DNA of 18,820 nt from Rickettsiales bacterium (lineage in GTDB: Bacteria; Pseudomonadota; Alphaproteobacteria; Rickettsiales; Deianiraeaceae). The notes beneath the pieces are model-generated. The model had not been told where the DNA came from. It saw only the letters and a program-made list of their open reading frames with translations, and searched no databases. Each line of letters begins with the position of its first letter. Within the stretch, counting starts at the first letter, position 1. Of this stretch, positions 7,526 to 14,046 are shown one piece after another. Where the stretch lies: positions 1-18,820 of the forward strand of contig CANDYN010000010.1 of NCBI GenBank assembly GCA_947424985.1, read 5' to 3'. The position numbers and the translations under genes are program-made.

Positions 7526-7554
7526 ATTATCATAGCTAAATTATTTAAAATCAA
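7526..7554 (-). promoter_or_regulatory. Promoter candidate for ispA-nuoE-dnaJ
   Basis: On the minus strand TTGATT (7549-7554) and GATAAT (7526-7531) are separated by exactly 17 bases. The -10 lies 29 bases before the ispA ATG. The element fills the short gap after the ABC transporter stop codon. It is the best-formed promoter in the window. Confidence 0.55.
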
Positions 7555-7556
7555 GA

Positions 7557-9206
7557 TTATTTTTTATACACGCCGACTTCAATTACATCAAAGTCTGATA
7601 AATACCTGTTTATTGCTTCATCGTGAGATGCAATTATGACAATATTTTCTTTACTTTTATCCAAAATTAAATGCATTATGGTATCAATATTTAAAGCATC
7701 CAATCCATTTGTCGGTTCATCAAAAATAAACACATCGGCATTTTTCAAAAGGCACATTCCAATTGAAATTCGCGTCTTTTCCCCGCCGGATAGAGAAAAA
7801 TTTGAAATTTTGTCATTAAGACGTGGAGTTAAATGTTGTAAATTTAAAGCTATAAGAATATTCTTTACATCTGACTTTGAAATGCCACCGCTGTAAGACA
7901 GATTTTCATATAGAGTTTTTTCCATAACGACGCTGTTTTGACAACAATACGAAATCCTAGATCTGACACTATGTGTGGCAATACTTCTTATATCTAAATC
8001 GTTTAAAAATATACAACCCTCATTTACTTCGTTATATTTCACTAGCATATCAAAAAAACTTGATTTACCAGAACCAGATTTACCTCGCAACAAACCTATT
8101 TGTCTAGTTCTTATCAGAGTTTTCGGAATGAAAATTTCATCGTCTTCACCATGTTTAAAAATAAACTCATTACTTGATATCTTCTCAATTTTACCAGATA
8201 AAACTTCGCCATTTAATCCGTGTTCACCTTCCAACTGATTTTTTACATCCAAAACTTTTTGCCAGACTCTTTTTATTTGAAAAAACTCAAGCCCATGTTC
8301 ACCCGCCCCACTAAGACCAAGTGCCACCATAATCGAATAAAGCATAAATGCCGTTAAATCTCCGCTTGTAATTTCACCTGACTTAATCTGAATGATGCCG
8401 AAATGAATTGAAACTAAAATTCCGGCAACAACAGCTAAAATACACATTGAAATAAAAATTGACCTAATAATCAATCGTTTGTTTTCCGCGATAAATGTAA
8501 AGTTTAAATATTTTGCATATATATTTTTTTCAGAAATTTCACCAGAGAAAGATTTGATTAAGCGTAAGTTTATAATGCTATCAAAAGAGTGTGAATCTGA
8601 ATTTTCCTTAAATTGCTTTGCGTCACGTGTTGCTTTTTTTAAACTCTTTTTAAGTCCAAACGCCGGAAGTAAAAAAAGTAAAATCGTTCCAATTGTATAA
8701 CAAGTAAGCAACGCTGAAATATAAAATAGGAGCGATAAAGAACCGATTAAAGTAAAGCTACTGCGAACAAAAAATGGAAAAGAGGTTCCAAACGCAAGCC
8801 TTATTTGTGTAATATCGCTTGAAATAACTGAAATGAGTTTTTCATTACCGATTTTATACACGCTTTTCATTTTAGAATTAAGGATTTTACTAAAAACTTC
8901 AAGCTTTTTTTTGTTACAAAATTTTTCCGCAAGCAAATTCATCAAGAAACTACGTAAGAATGAAAATATACACATTAAAATCGCCGTTAAAAGGAATAAA
9001 AACATTCCACAGTGAACGGCTTTGTTATCCGAAATACTGATCGCATTTATAATGTTTCGTACCGAATATCCAAAAGACAAAACAATGAATGCTGTTGCAA
9101 GGGTTGAAAAAATTCCAAAGAAAAATACCAACTTCCCCGACTTCGCAAATTCATAAACTAAAGATTTTGAGCTGATTTTATAATTTTTTGAAAAATCTTC
9201 TTGCAT
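7557..9206 (-). CDS. ABC exporter half-transporter (permease fused to ATPase)
   Basis: A 549-residue ABC-type exporter of the membrane-domain plus ATPase design, which works as a dimer in the inner membrane. The N-terminal half (about 25-310) has six hydrophobic segments. The C-terminal ATPase has Walker A GKSGSGKSS (375-383), Q-loop Q423, signature LSGGE (472-476), Walker B VFIFDEP (492-498) and the switch histidine H528 (IIASHDE). All catalytic residues are present, so it should be active. Candidate cargo includes lipids, peptides or drugs. I see no specificity marker and the neighbours are unhelpful. It resembles MsbA-like or multidrug half-transporters only in general layout. It is divergent from the cysteine desulfurase gene, with 44 bases between the starts. 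Confidence 0.93.
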   Translation of the reverse strand: MQEDFSKNYKISSKSLVYEFAKSGKLVFFFGIFSTLATAFIVLSFGYSVRNIINAISISDNKAVHCGMFLFLLTAILMCIFSFLRSFLMNLLAEKFCNKKKLEVFSKILNSKMKSVYKIGNEKLISVISSDITQIRLAFGTSFPFFVRSSFTLIGSLSLLFYISALLTCYTIGTILLFLLPAFGLKKSLKKATRDAKQFKENSDSHSFDSIINLRLIKSFSGEISEKNIYAKYLNFTFIAENKRLIIRSIFISMCILAVVAGILVSIHFGIIQIKSGEITSGDLTAFMLYSIMVALGLSGAGEHGLEFFQIKRVWQKVLDVKNQLEGEHGLNGEVLSGKIEKISSNEFIFKHGEDDEIFIPKTLIRTRQIGLLRGKSGSGKSSFFDMLVKYNEVNEGCIFLNDLDIRSIATHSVRSRISYCCQNSVVMEKTLYENLSYSGGISKSDVKNILIALNLQHLTPRLNDKISNFSLSGGEKTRISIGMCLLKNADVFIFDEPTNGLDALNIDTIMHLILDKSKENIVIIASHDEAINRYLSDFDVIEVGVYKK

Positions 9207-9250
9207 AAAAAATTAACATCTAAGATATAAATATAACTCAATTTTTGAAA

Positions 9251-10339
9251 ATGCAAGATGAAAAAATATACCTTGATTTTAACGCCACCACGCCCCTTTT
9301 GCCCGAAATTGAAGAAAAAATGCAAAATAATTTACCAAAAATACCGTTAAATCCTTCGTCTGCACACGCCTTTGGACAAATTGCAAGAAATATTCTCGAA
9401 GAGGCAAGACATAATATTCTAAGATCCGTCTTTAACTCAGAAAATCACGATTATGACTTGATTTTCACCTCATCAGGAACTGAAAGCAACAATACCATCG
9501 TCAAATCTTTCGAAGGATCGCAAATTTGTTGCTCTGCAGTTGAGCATCCATCGATATTAAAGCTATACGAGACTGGGCTTTGTGAAATAGTGAAAATTAC
9601 AAAAGATGGTGACATTGACCTCAATAATTTGGAAAAAGTTTTAAAAAATGGTAATATAAAATTAGTCAGCATAATGCATGCAAATAATGAAACAGGGGCA
9701 ATACATAATATCGATGAAATCTCAAAAATAACGAAAAAATATGGAACTTTTTTCCATACCGATGCAAGTCAAAGTTTTTCCAAAATAAAATGTGATTTCA
9801 TTTCATCAAATCCTGATTTCATAACAATTTCAAGTCATAAAATCTATGGACCAATTGGAGTATCAGCCTTGATTTTTAAAAAAAATGCCCCAATAAAAAA
9901 ACTTCTTTTTGGCGGATCTCAAGAGTTTGAAAAACGTGCTGGAACTGAAAATATTCCGGCTATTTACGGGTTTTCACTCGCCGCAGAAATGGTTGATTTA
10001 TTCGTACAAAAATACGAAAAAATAAGACACTTGCGAGATAAAATAGACGAAGCCACAATAACAAAAGGATATGAAATTGCATGTAAAAAAATTGATAGAA
10101 TTCCAAATACCACAATGATTTTAAAGCCAAATTCAAATACAAGTCTTGAGCTGATGAGATTTGATTTAAACGGAATCATGGCAAGTGGGGGATCAGCCTG
10201 CTCTTGGGGATTACAAAAATCATCCAAAATTCCCAAAATACTTGGTTTTGATGAACAATTCCACGATTGCACTTTAAGACTCAGCCTCGGAATTGACACA
10301 AAAGAAAGTGAAATTGATAAACTTATTTCCCTACTCTAA
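9251..10339 (+). CDS. Cysteine desulfurase, NifS/IscS family (class V aminotransferase)
   Basis: PLP enzyme that takes sulfur from cysteine and hands it as persulfide to Fe-S or thio-modification acceptors. I use ATG 9251 (MQDEKIYLDF, 362 residues) over the TTG two codons upstream. Numbered from that ATG: the start motif YLDFNATTP, SSGTESNN (74-81), H99 in VEHPS, HTDASQ (169-174), Schiff-base lysine K197 in SSHKIYGP, AGTENIP (230-236), and the mobile-loop catalytic cysteine C317 in SGGSACSWG. Length is slightly short for IscS (about 400), and the loop differs from the IscS SACTS form. This could be the second, NifS-like paralogue found beside iscS in some Rickettsiales. No iscU, iscA or iscR is nearby. 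Exact role (Fe-S, tRNA thiolation) is undetermined. Confidence 0.9.
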   Translation: MQDEKIYLDFNATTPLLPEIEEKMQNNLPKIPLNPSSAHAFGQIARNILEEARHNILRSVFNSENHDYDLIFTSSGTESNNTIVKSFEGSQICCSAVEHPSILKLYETGLCEIVKITKDGDIDLNNLEKVLKNGNIKLVSIMHANNETGAIHNIDEISKITKKYGTFFHTDASQSFSKIKCDFISSNPDFITISSHKIYGPIGVSALIFKKNAPIKKLLFGGSQEFEKRAGTENIPAIYGFSLAAEMVDLFVQKYEKIRHLRDKIDEATITKGYEIACKKIDRIPNTTMILKPNSNTSLELMRFDLNGIMASGGSACSWGLQKSSKIPKILGFDEQFHDCTLRLSLGIDTKESEIDKLISLL

Positions 10340-10344
10340 TCTAA

Positions 10345-11340
10345 TTATAATACAAATTTTTTCGCAACATCAAGCATTCTATTTGAAAAGCCCCATTCGT
10401 TATCATACCAAGCCAAAATCCTAACACAATTCCCGGCAACAACACGGGTTTCGAGGGTATCGATAATCGCACTAAAACTTGAGCCAATAAAATCACAAGA
10501 AACGAGCGGACGAGACTCAATCCCCAAAATTCCTTTCATTTTTCCTTCAGCATATTCTTTAAATTTTGCGTTTATTTCTTCAATACTGGTAGACTTTTCA
10601 ATATTTACAACCAAATCTACAAGGGAAACGTTCTGAACAGGAACACGAATTGACGACCCATCTATTTTCCCTAAAAGTTCAGGTAAAACAAGAGACAATG
10701 CACTTGCAACGCCGGTTGAAGTTGGAACCATTGAAAGCGCCGCTGACCTCGCCCTTCTTAAGTCCTTATGAGAGTTATCAAGCAAATTTTGATCGCTTGT
10801 ATAAGCATGAATCGTAGTTACAAACCCATTTTTGATACCAAACTCATCGTTTATAATTTTAACAACAGGAGCTAAGCAATTTGTTGTACAGGATCCAATT
10901 GATATTGCTTTTTCTGATTTATTTAACATATCGTCGTTCGCGCCCAAAACTATAGTTTGTGTAATTTTATCCTTTGCCGGAGCTGAAAATAATATTTTTT
11001 TTGCACCAGAATCAATATGCAAGAAAACCGATTCTTGGGTCAAAAACTTTCCGGTACACTCCATAACCAAATCAGCCTCACTCCAGTCTATCTTACCGGG
11101 ATTTTTTTCCGACGTAAACTTGATTGACTTTTCGTCAATTTTACACTCATTTTCACTAATTATTTCAATTTTTTTATCAAGCCTTCTAAAGGTCGAATCA
11201 AACTCCAAAAGATGTAAAGAATCATGAATGCTGGACGTTGAATTAACATGCGTTATTTCAATTTCATTAAACGGTTTTTCAATGCAAGCACGTAAAATTG
11301 TTCGCCCAATTCTTCCGAATCCATTAATTGCAACTTTCAT
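10345..11340 (-). CDS. gap: Glyceraldehyde-3-phosphate dehydrogenase, NADP-type signature
   Basis: Interconverts glyceraldehyde-3-phosphate and 1,3-bisphosphoglycerate. The 331-residue protein is complete. It has the Rossmann start INGFGRIGR (5-13), catalytic C151 in SIGSCTTNCLAP, its partner H178 in IHAYTSDQ, the S-loop LRRARSAA, and a C-terminal WYDNEWGFSNR. Two residues differ from NAD-specific enzymes. The usual Asp that binds the adenosine ribose (NDLTD) is a Ser here (HVNSTSS, S34). The usual Pro in the S-loop (LDxPHKD) is a Ser (LDNSHKD). Both changes are associated with NADP acceptance, so the enzyme may run in the gluconeogenic direction. It is convergent with the desulfurase (5-base gap) and divergent from rpsB. 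A TATAAT overlaps its ATG, so its true promoter is unclear. Confidence 0.95.
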   Translation of the reverse strand: MKVAINGFGRIGRTILRACIEKPFNEIEITHVNSTSSIHDSLHLLEFDSTFRRLDKKIEIISENECKIDEKSIKFTSEKNPGKIDWSEADLVMECTGKFLTQESVFLHIDSGAKKILFSAPAKDKITQTIVLGANDDMLNKSEKAISIGSCTTNCLAPVVKIINDEFGIKNGFVTTIHAYTSDQNLLDNSHKDLRRARSAALSMVPTSTGVASALSLVLPELLGKIDGSSIRVPVQNVSLVDLVVNIEKSTSIEEINAKFKEYAEGKMKGILGIESRPLVSCDFIGSSFSAIIDTLETRVVAGNCVRILAWYDNEWGFSNRMLDVAKKFVL

Positions 11341-11414
11341 TATACATCAAGATTTTATTAGCTTTAAAACATAAAAAAATAATTTTCAATAAAAAATAAA
11401 AAAAATCTTGACTT

Positions 11415-11442
11415 TTGTAAAAAAGGTGGGATGGATTATAAA
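11415..11442 (+). promoter_or_regulatory. Candidate rpsB promoter
   Basis: TTGTAA (11415-11420) and TATAAA (11437-11442) are 16 bases apart. A TTGACT at 11408-11413 is an alternative -35, but its spacing to TATAAA is 23 bases. If the TATAAA is the -10, transcription starts after the upstream ATG at 11431, which favours translation from ATG 11473. Confidence 0.35.
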
Positions 11443-11472
11443 ATTGTTGTCAACTTTAAGTTTAATTATCAA

Positions 11473-12393
11473 ATGACTCTTGAGCACTTATCACCAAAAG
11501 ACCGTGAAATAATAGCGAACAGCTTACCGAAATTTACGGTAAGAGATTTAGCGGAACATGGGGCACACTATGGACACAAAACTTCCAGATGGAACCCTGA
11601 AATGGGACCTTATATTATCGGAACTAGAAGTGGAATACACATTATAAACTTGAAAAAAACCCATCAATTGTTAACTTTGGCGCTTTTGAATATATATAAA
11701 GAAATAAAAGATGGTAAAAGCGTATTGTTTGTGTGTACAAATATATCAACGAACTCAGTTGTGCGTGAATTTGCAATAAAGTGTGGACAGCCTTACGTAA
11801 CACATAGATGGTTAGGTGGAATGCTTACAAACTGGAGGACGATCGTTCTTTCTATTAAAAAAATTAAAAAATTTGAAACTATTCTTTCTGAAAAAGACGA
11901 AAAAGGTAGACATGGTGTTTATTCAAAAAAAGAACTTGGAAAAATATCGAAAGAGCTTGAAAAATTAAAAATTTATTTTGACGGACTTAGAAGTATCACA
12001 ACAAGACCTGATAATATCATAGTTTTTGATTCCCTAAAAGATGATATTGCGGTTCAAGAAGCTGTTAAACTTTGTATATCACCAACCGTTTTGGTTGATA
12101 CAAATGCAAGTATTAAAAATATTGACTATCTCATTCCAACAAATAACGATTCCAAAAAAATTGTTCGCTTTATGGCAAATTTGATGTGCGAAACAATCTT
12201 ACAGGCTATGAAGGATGATGTTGAATCATATAAGTTCGATGTAAAAAATACAGATTCTGAGCAAAAAGAAAATAAGCTTTCTGCTGCAAAAGAAAAATTG
12301 AAATTGAATTTAAAATCAATCAAATTGGAAAACTCTCCCGAAATCGCGAAGACTGAAGAAAGCGTTCAGCAAGAAGTTGTTGCACAAGCTTAA
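11473..12393 (+). CDS. rpsB: 30S ribosomal protein S2
   Basis: S2 sits on the solvent side of the small ribosomal subunit and helps bind S1. Numbered from ATG 11473 (306 residues), it shows LPKFTVRDLAEHGAHYGHKT (18-37), RWNPEMGPYI, HRWLGGMLTNW (111-121) and VLVDTNAS near 207, all S2 signatures. The start is open. ATG 11431 adds 14 hydrophobic, unfamiliar residues but has AAGG four bases upstream. ATG 11473 fits family length better but still leaves an 18-residue N-terminal extension. After the core (about residue 245) there is a Lys/Glu-rich tail of about 60 residues. The usual partner tsf is missing: a convergent comF follows ten bases on. Confidence 0.95.
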   Translation: MTLEHLSPKDREIIANSLPKFTVRDLAEHGAHYGHKTSRWNPEMGPYIIGTRSGIHIINLKKTHQLLTLALLNIYKEIKDGKSVLFVCTNISTNSVVREFAIKCGQPYVTHRWLGGMLTNWRTIVLSIKKIKKFETILSEKDEKGRHGVYSKKELGKISKELEKLKIYFDGLRSITTRPDNIIVFDSLKDDIAVQEAVKLCISPTVLVDTNASIKNIDYLIPTNNDSKKIVRFMANLMCETILQAMKDDVESYKFDVKNTDSEQKENKLSAAKEKLKLNLKSIKLENSPEIAKTEESVQQEVVAQA

Positions 12394-12408
12394 TTTGTAA
12401 GTTTTATT
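12386..12408 (+). terminator. Weak possible terminator of rpsB
   Basis: AAGCTTA (12386-12392) can pair with TAAGTTT (12398-12404) across a five-base loop, giving seven pairs including one G-U. TTATT follows. The stem is AT-rich and overlaps both gene ends, so support is thin. Confidence 0.22.
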
Positions 12409-13141
12409 CCGATAAAGTTGTTGTGCAAAATGAGAAACATATAACTTCAATGTCTTTATTGATCGATTTTATTGCTCTTGCAGCTTCCGAAAATGTAGCA
12501 CCAGTTGTAAGAACATCGTCAATAATTCCAATTTTTTTTACTCCCTGTAAGAAATTTTCATCTCGCACCTTAAATGCATTTTTAAGATTTTTTAAACGTC
12601 CCGCTGAATCAAGAGATATTTGCTTTTTTGTCATTTTAATTTTCTCCAAAAGCATTGGATTAGTTTTTATATTATGATTTTGCGACTTAATATGATTTAA
12701 TATTATCGCAGATTGATTATAAAGTCTCGCGTGGAGAGATCTTTTGTGCGTGGGAATTTGACAAACCAAGTCACAAGACTCAAGTTCCTTTGCAAATTTT
12801 GTAAGCAAAAATTTCGCAACAATCAAAGCATTGATCGTATTATCAGAATTTTTAATAGATAAAACTAATCGCCTTGCAAGGCCCTCATAAACGCAAAAGC
12901 TTCGAGCGTAATCAAATTCCAAATTATTCAATATACAGCTAGCACAAATAGCATCATTTTCAAGATAAAATTTCATGGGTTTTCCACATTTTATGCACAT
13001 TGGACTTGAGACAAGTTTTATTTTCATCCAACAATCAGTGCAGCAAATATCTTGATTTTTAATGATATCCTTACAACCAAAACAACGATTTGGCAATATT
13101 TGTCTCAAAGCTATATGTGTTATTTTTGAAAGAAAATTCAT
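12404..13141 (-). CDS. comF: ComF family protein (zinc ribbon plus phosphoribosyltransferase domain)
   Basis: ComF proteins are needed for single-stranded DNA handling during natural transformation in several bacteria; their enzymatic reaction is not settled. The 245-residue protein has paired cysteines at 20/23, 33-37, 49/52 and 66/69, a double zinc-ribbon pattern. A phosphoribosyltransferase fold follows, with IPTHKRSLHARLYNQ (129-143), the ComF signature around the arginines, and the PRPP-binding loop IGIIDDVLTTGAT (204-216). All expected elements are present, so it is probably functional. It is convergent with rpsB and divergent from the DsbA-like gene. No other competence genes are in the window. 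The annotation 'amidophosphoribosyltransferase-like' would be the generic alternative. Confidence 0.92.
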   Translation of the reverse strand: MNFLSKITHIALRQILPNRCFGCKDIIKNQDICCTDCWMKIKLVSSPMCIKCGKPMKFYLENDAICASCILNNLEFDYARSFCVYEGLARRLVLSIKNSDNTINALIVAKFLLTKFAKELESCDLVCQIPTHKRSLHARLYNQSAIILNHIKSQNHNIKTNPMLLEKIKMTKKQISLDSAGRLKNLKNAFKVRDENFLQGVKKIGIIDDVLTTGATFSEAARAIKSINKDIEVICFSFCTTTLSE

Positions 13142-13148
13142 TTTTCGC

Positions 13149-13176
13149 TTGATTTTAAAAATACTTGGCGTATTGT
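13149..13176 (+). promoter_or_regulatory. Candidate promoter of the dsbA-like/acnA unit
   Basis: TTGATT (13149-13154) and TATTGT (13171-13176) are 16 bases apart, about 24 bases before ATG 13200. A TATACT at 13181-13186 is an alternative -10 without a good -35. It overlaps the minus-strand candidate for comF. Confidence 0.3.
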
Positions 13177-13179
13177 AAA
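13152..13179 (-). promoter_or_regulatory. Candidate comF promoter
   Basis: On the minus strand TTTACA (13174-13179) and TAAAAT (13152-13157) are 16 bases apart. The -10 ends only 10 bases before the comF ATG, implying a very short leader. Face-to-face overlap with the plus-strand candidate would make the two exclusive if both are real. Confidence 0.3.
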
Positions 13180-13199
13180 CTATACTTTTTATTAGTCAA

Positions 13200-14036
13200 A
13201 TGATGAATATAAAAAAATGTTTTAAGCTTCCAAGCAACATGTGTTGTGGACTTGGCTCAAAATTTATGAAAAAATCCGGTGAAGTTTCTATGGAAAATAA
13301 TGCATGCAGTACTGCAAAAAAATGTTGCCCTTGCAGATGTATTGTAAAAGTAATATTCTTCCTTGCGTTGTTATTTGTACTGAATACATATCTTTCATTT
13401 TCAGATTTAGCAATTAAAAGATATATAGATAAAAATCCAAAAGCTATCATCAAATCAATTGAGAATATGATGAAAGAAGAAAAAGAGGGAAAAGGTAAAA
13501 AAGCTGTCGAAAATGCTGGAAAAGTATTTAAAGAAGTAGTTGCGAACAAAAGTGTTCCATTTTTAGGTAATCCGAATGCTGCAAAAGTTATCGTTGAATT
13601 CTTCGATTACAACTGTGGGTACTGTAGAAAGGCTGATAGTGAAATCAAAAAGCTTCTTAAAGCTAATCCTGATGTAAAAGTAATCTTGGTAAACACGCCA
13701 ATTATGTCCGAAGTTTCTTTAATTGCAGCTCAAGCGGGAATCGCAATATTTAAAGTTGCCCCAGAAAAATTCGATGATTTTCATCATAGATTAATTTCAT
13801 CCAAAGGTCAGATATCTGCAAACGATGTTGAAAATGCGATTAAAGCTAGCGTTAAAGCTGGACAATTGAAAGAGGTTAAAGATGTTATGGCAAGTAAAAT
13901 GATTGAAGATGAAATTCAAAAGACTTACGAACACCTTCAATCGATTGGAATCCAAGGCACACCTGCATTCATTGTAGATGGCAAACTTGTTCCAGGATAT
14001 GTTCCTTACGAACAATTGCAAGAAATGCTGAAATAA
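13200..14036 (+). CDS. Membrane-anchored DsbA-like thiol oxidoreductase with Cys-rich N-terminus
   Basis: A DsbA/Com1-type protein expected to act on disulfides of exported proteins. Of 278 residues from ATG 13200, one membrane helix (about 48-64) acts as anchor or uncleaved signal. A Lys/Glu-rich helical linker (about 70-115) leads to a thioredoxin domain with active site CGYC (139-142, in FFDYNCGYCRK) and the cis-proline loop GTPAFIVDG (253-261). The stretch before the helix is odd: Cys at 7, 15, 16, 36, 42, 43, 45 and 47, including CCPCRC. An alternative ATG at 13290 (residue 31) has the best Shine-Dalgarno match in the window, GGTGA with a seven-base spacer, and would leave five of these cysteines. 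It is followed after ten bases by acnA, so the pair is probably co-transcribed. Confidence 0.88.
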   Translation: MMNIKKCFKLPSNMCCGLGSKFMKKSGEVSMENNACSTAKKCCPCRCIVKVIFFLALLFVLNTYLSFSDLAIKRYIDKNPKAIIKSIENMMKEEKEGKGKKAVENAGKVFKEVVANKSVPFLGNPNAAKVIVEFFDYNCGYCRKADSEIKKLLKANPDVKVILVNTPIMSEVSLIAAQAGIAIFKVAPEKFDDFHHRLISSKGQISANDVENAIKASVKAGQLKEVKDVMASKMIEDEIQKTYEHLQSIGIQGTPAFIVDGKLVPGYVPYEQLQEMLK

Positions 14037-14046
14037 TTAAAATTAT

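Noticed and set aside
10832..11227. Plus-strand reading frame of 131 codons inside gap
   Set aside because: It overlaps the catalytic core of GAPDH on the other strand and shows no domain or coding signal of its own.
13196..13549. Minus-strand frame of 117 codons opposite the DsbA-like gene
   Set aside because: Phe/Ser-rich mirror frame of a gene with a clear CGYC active site.
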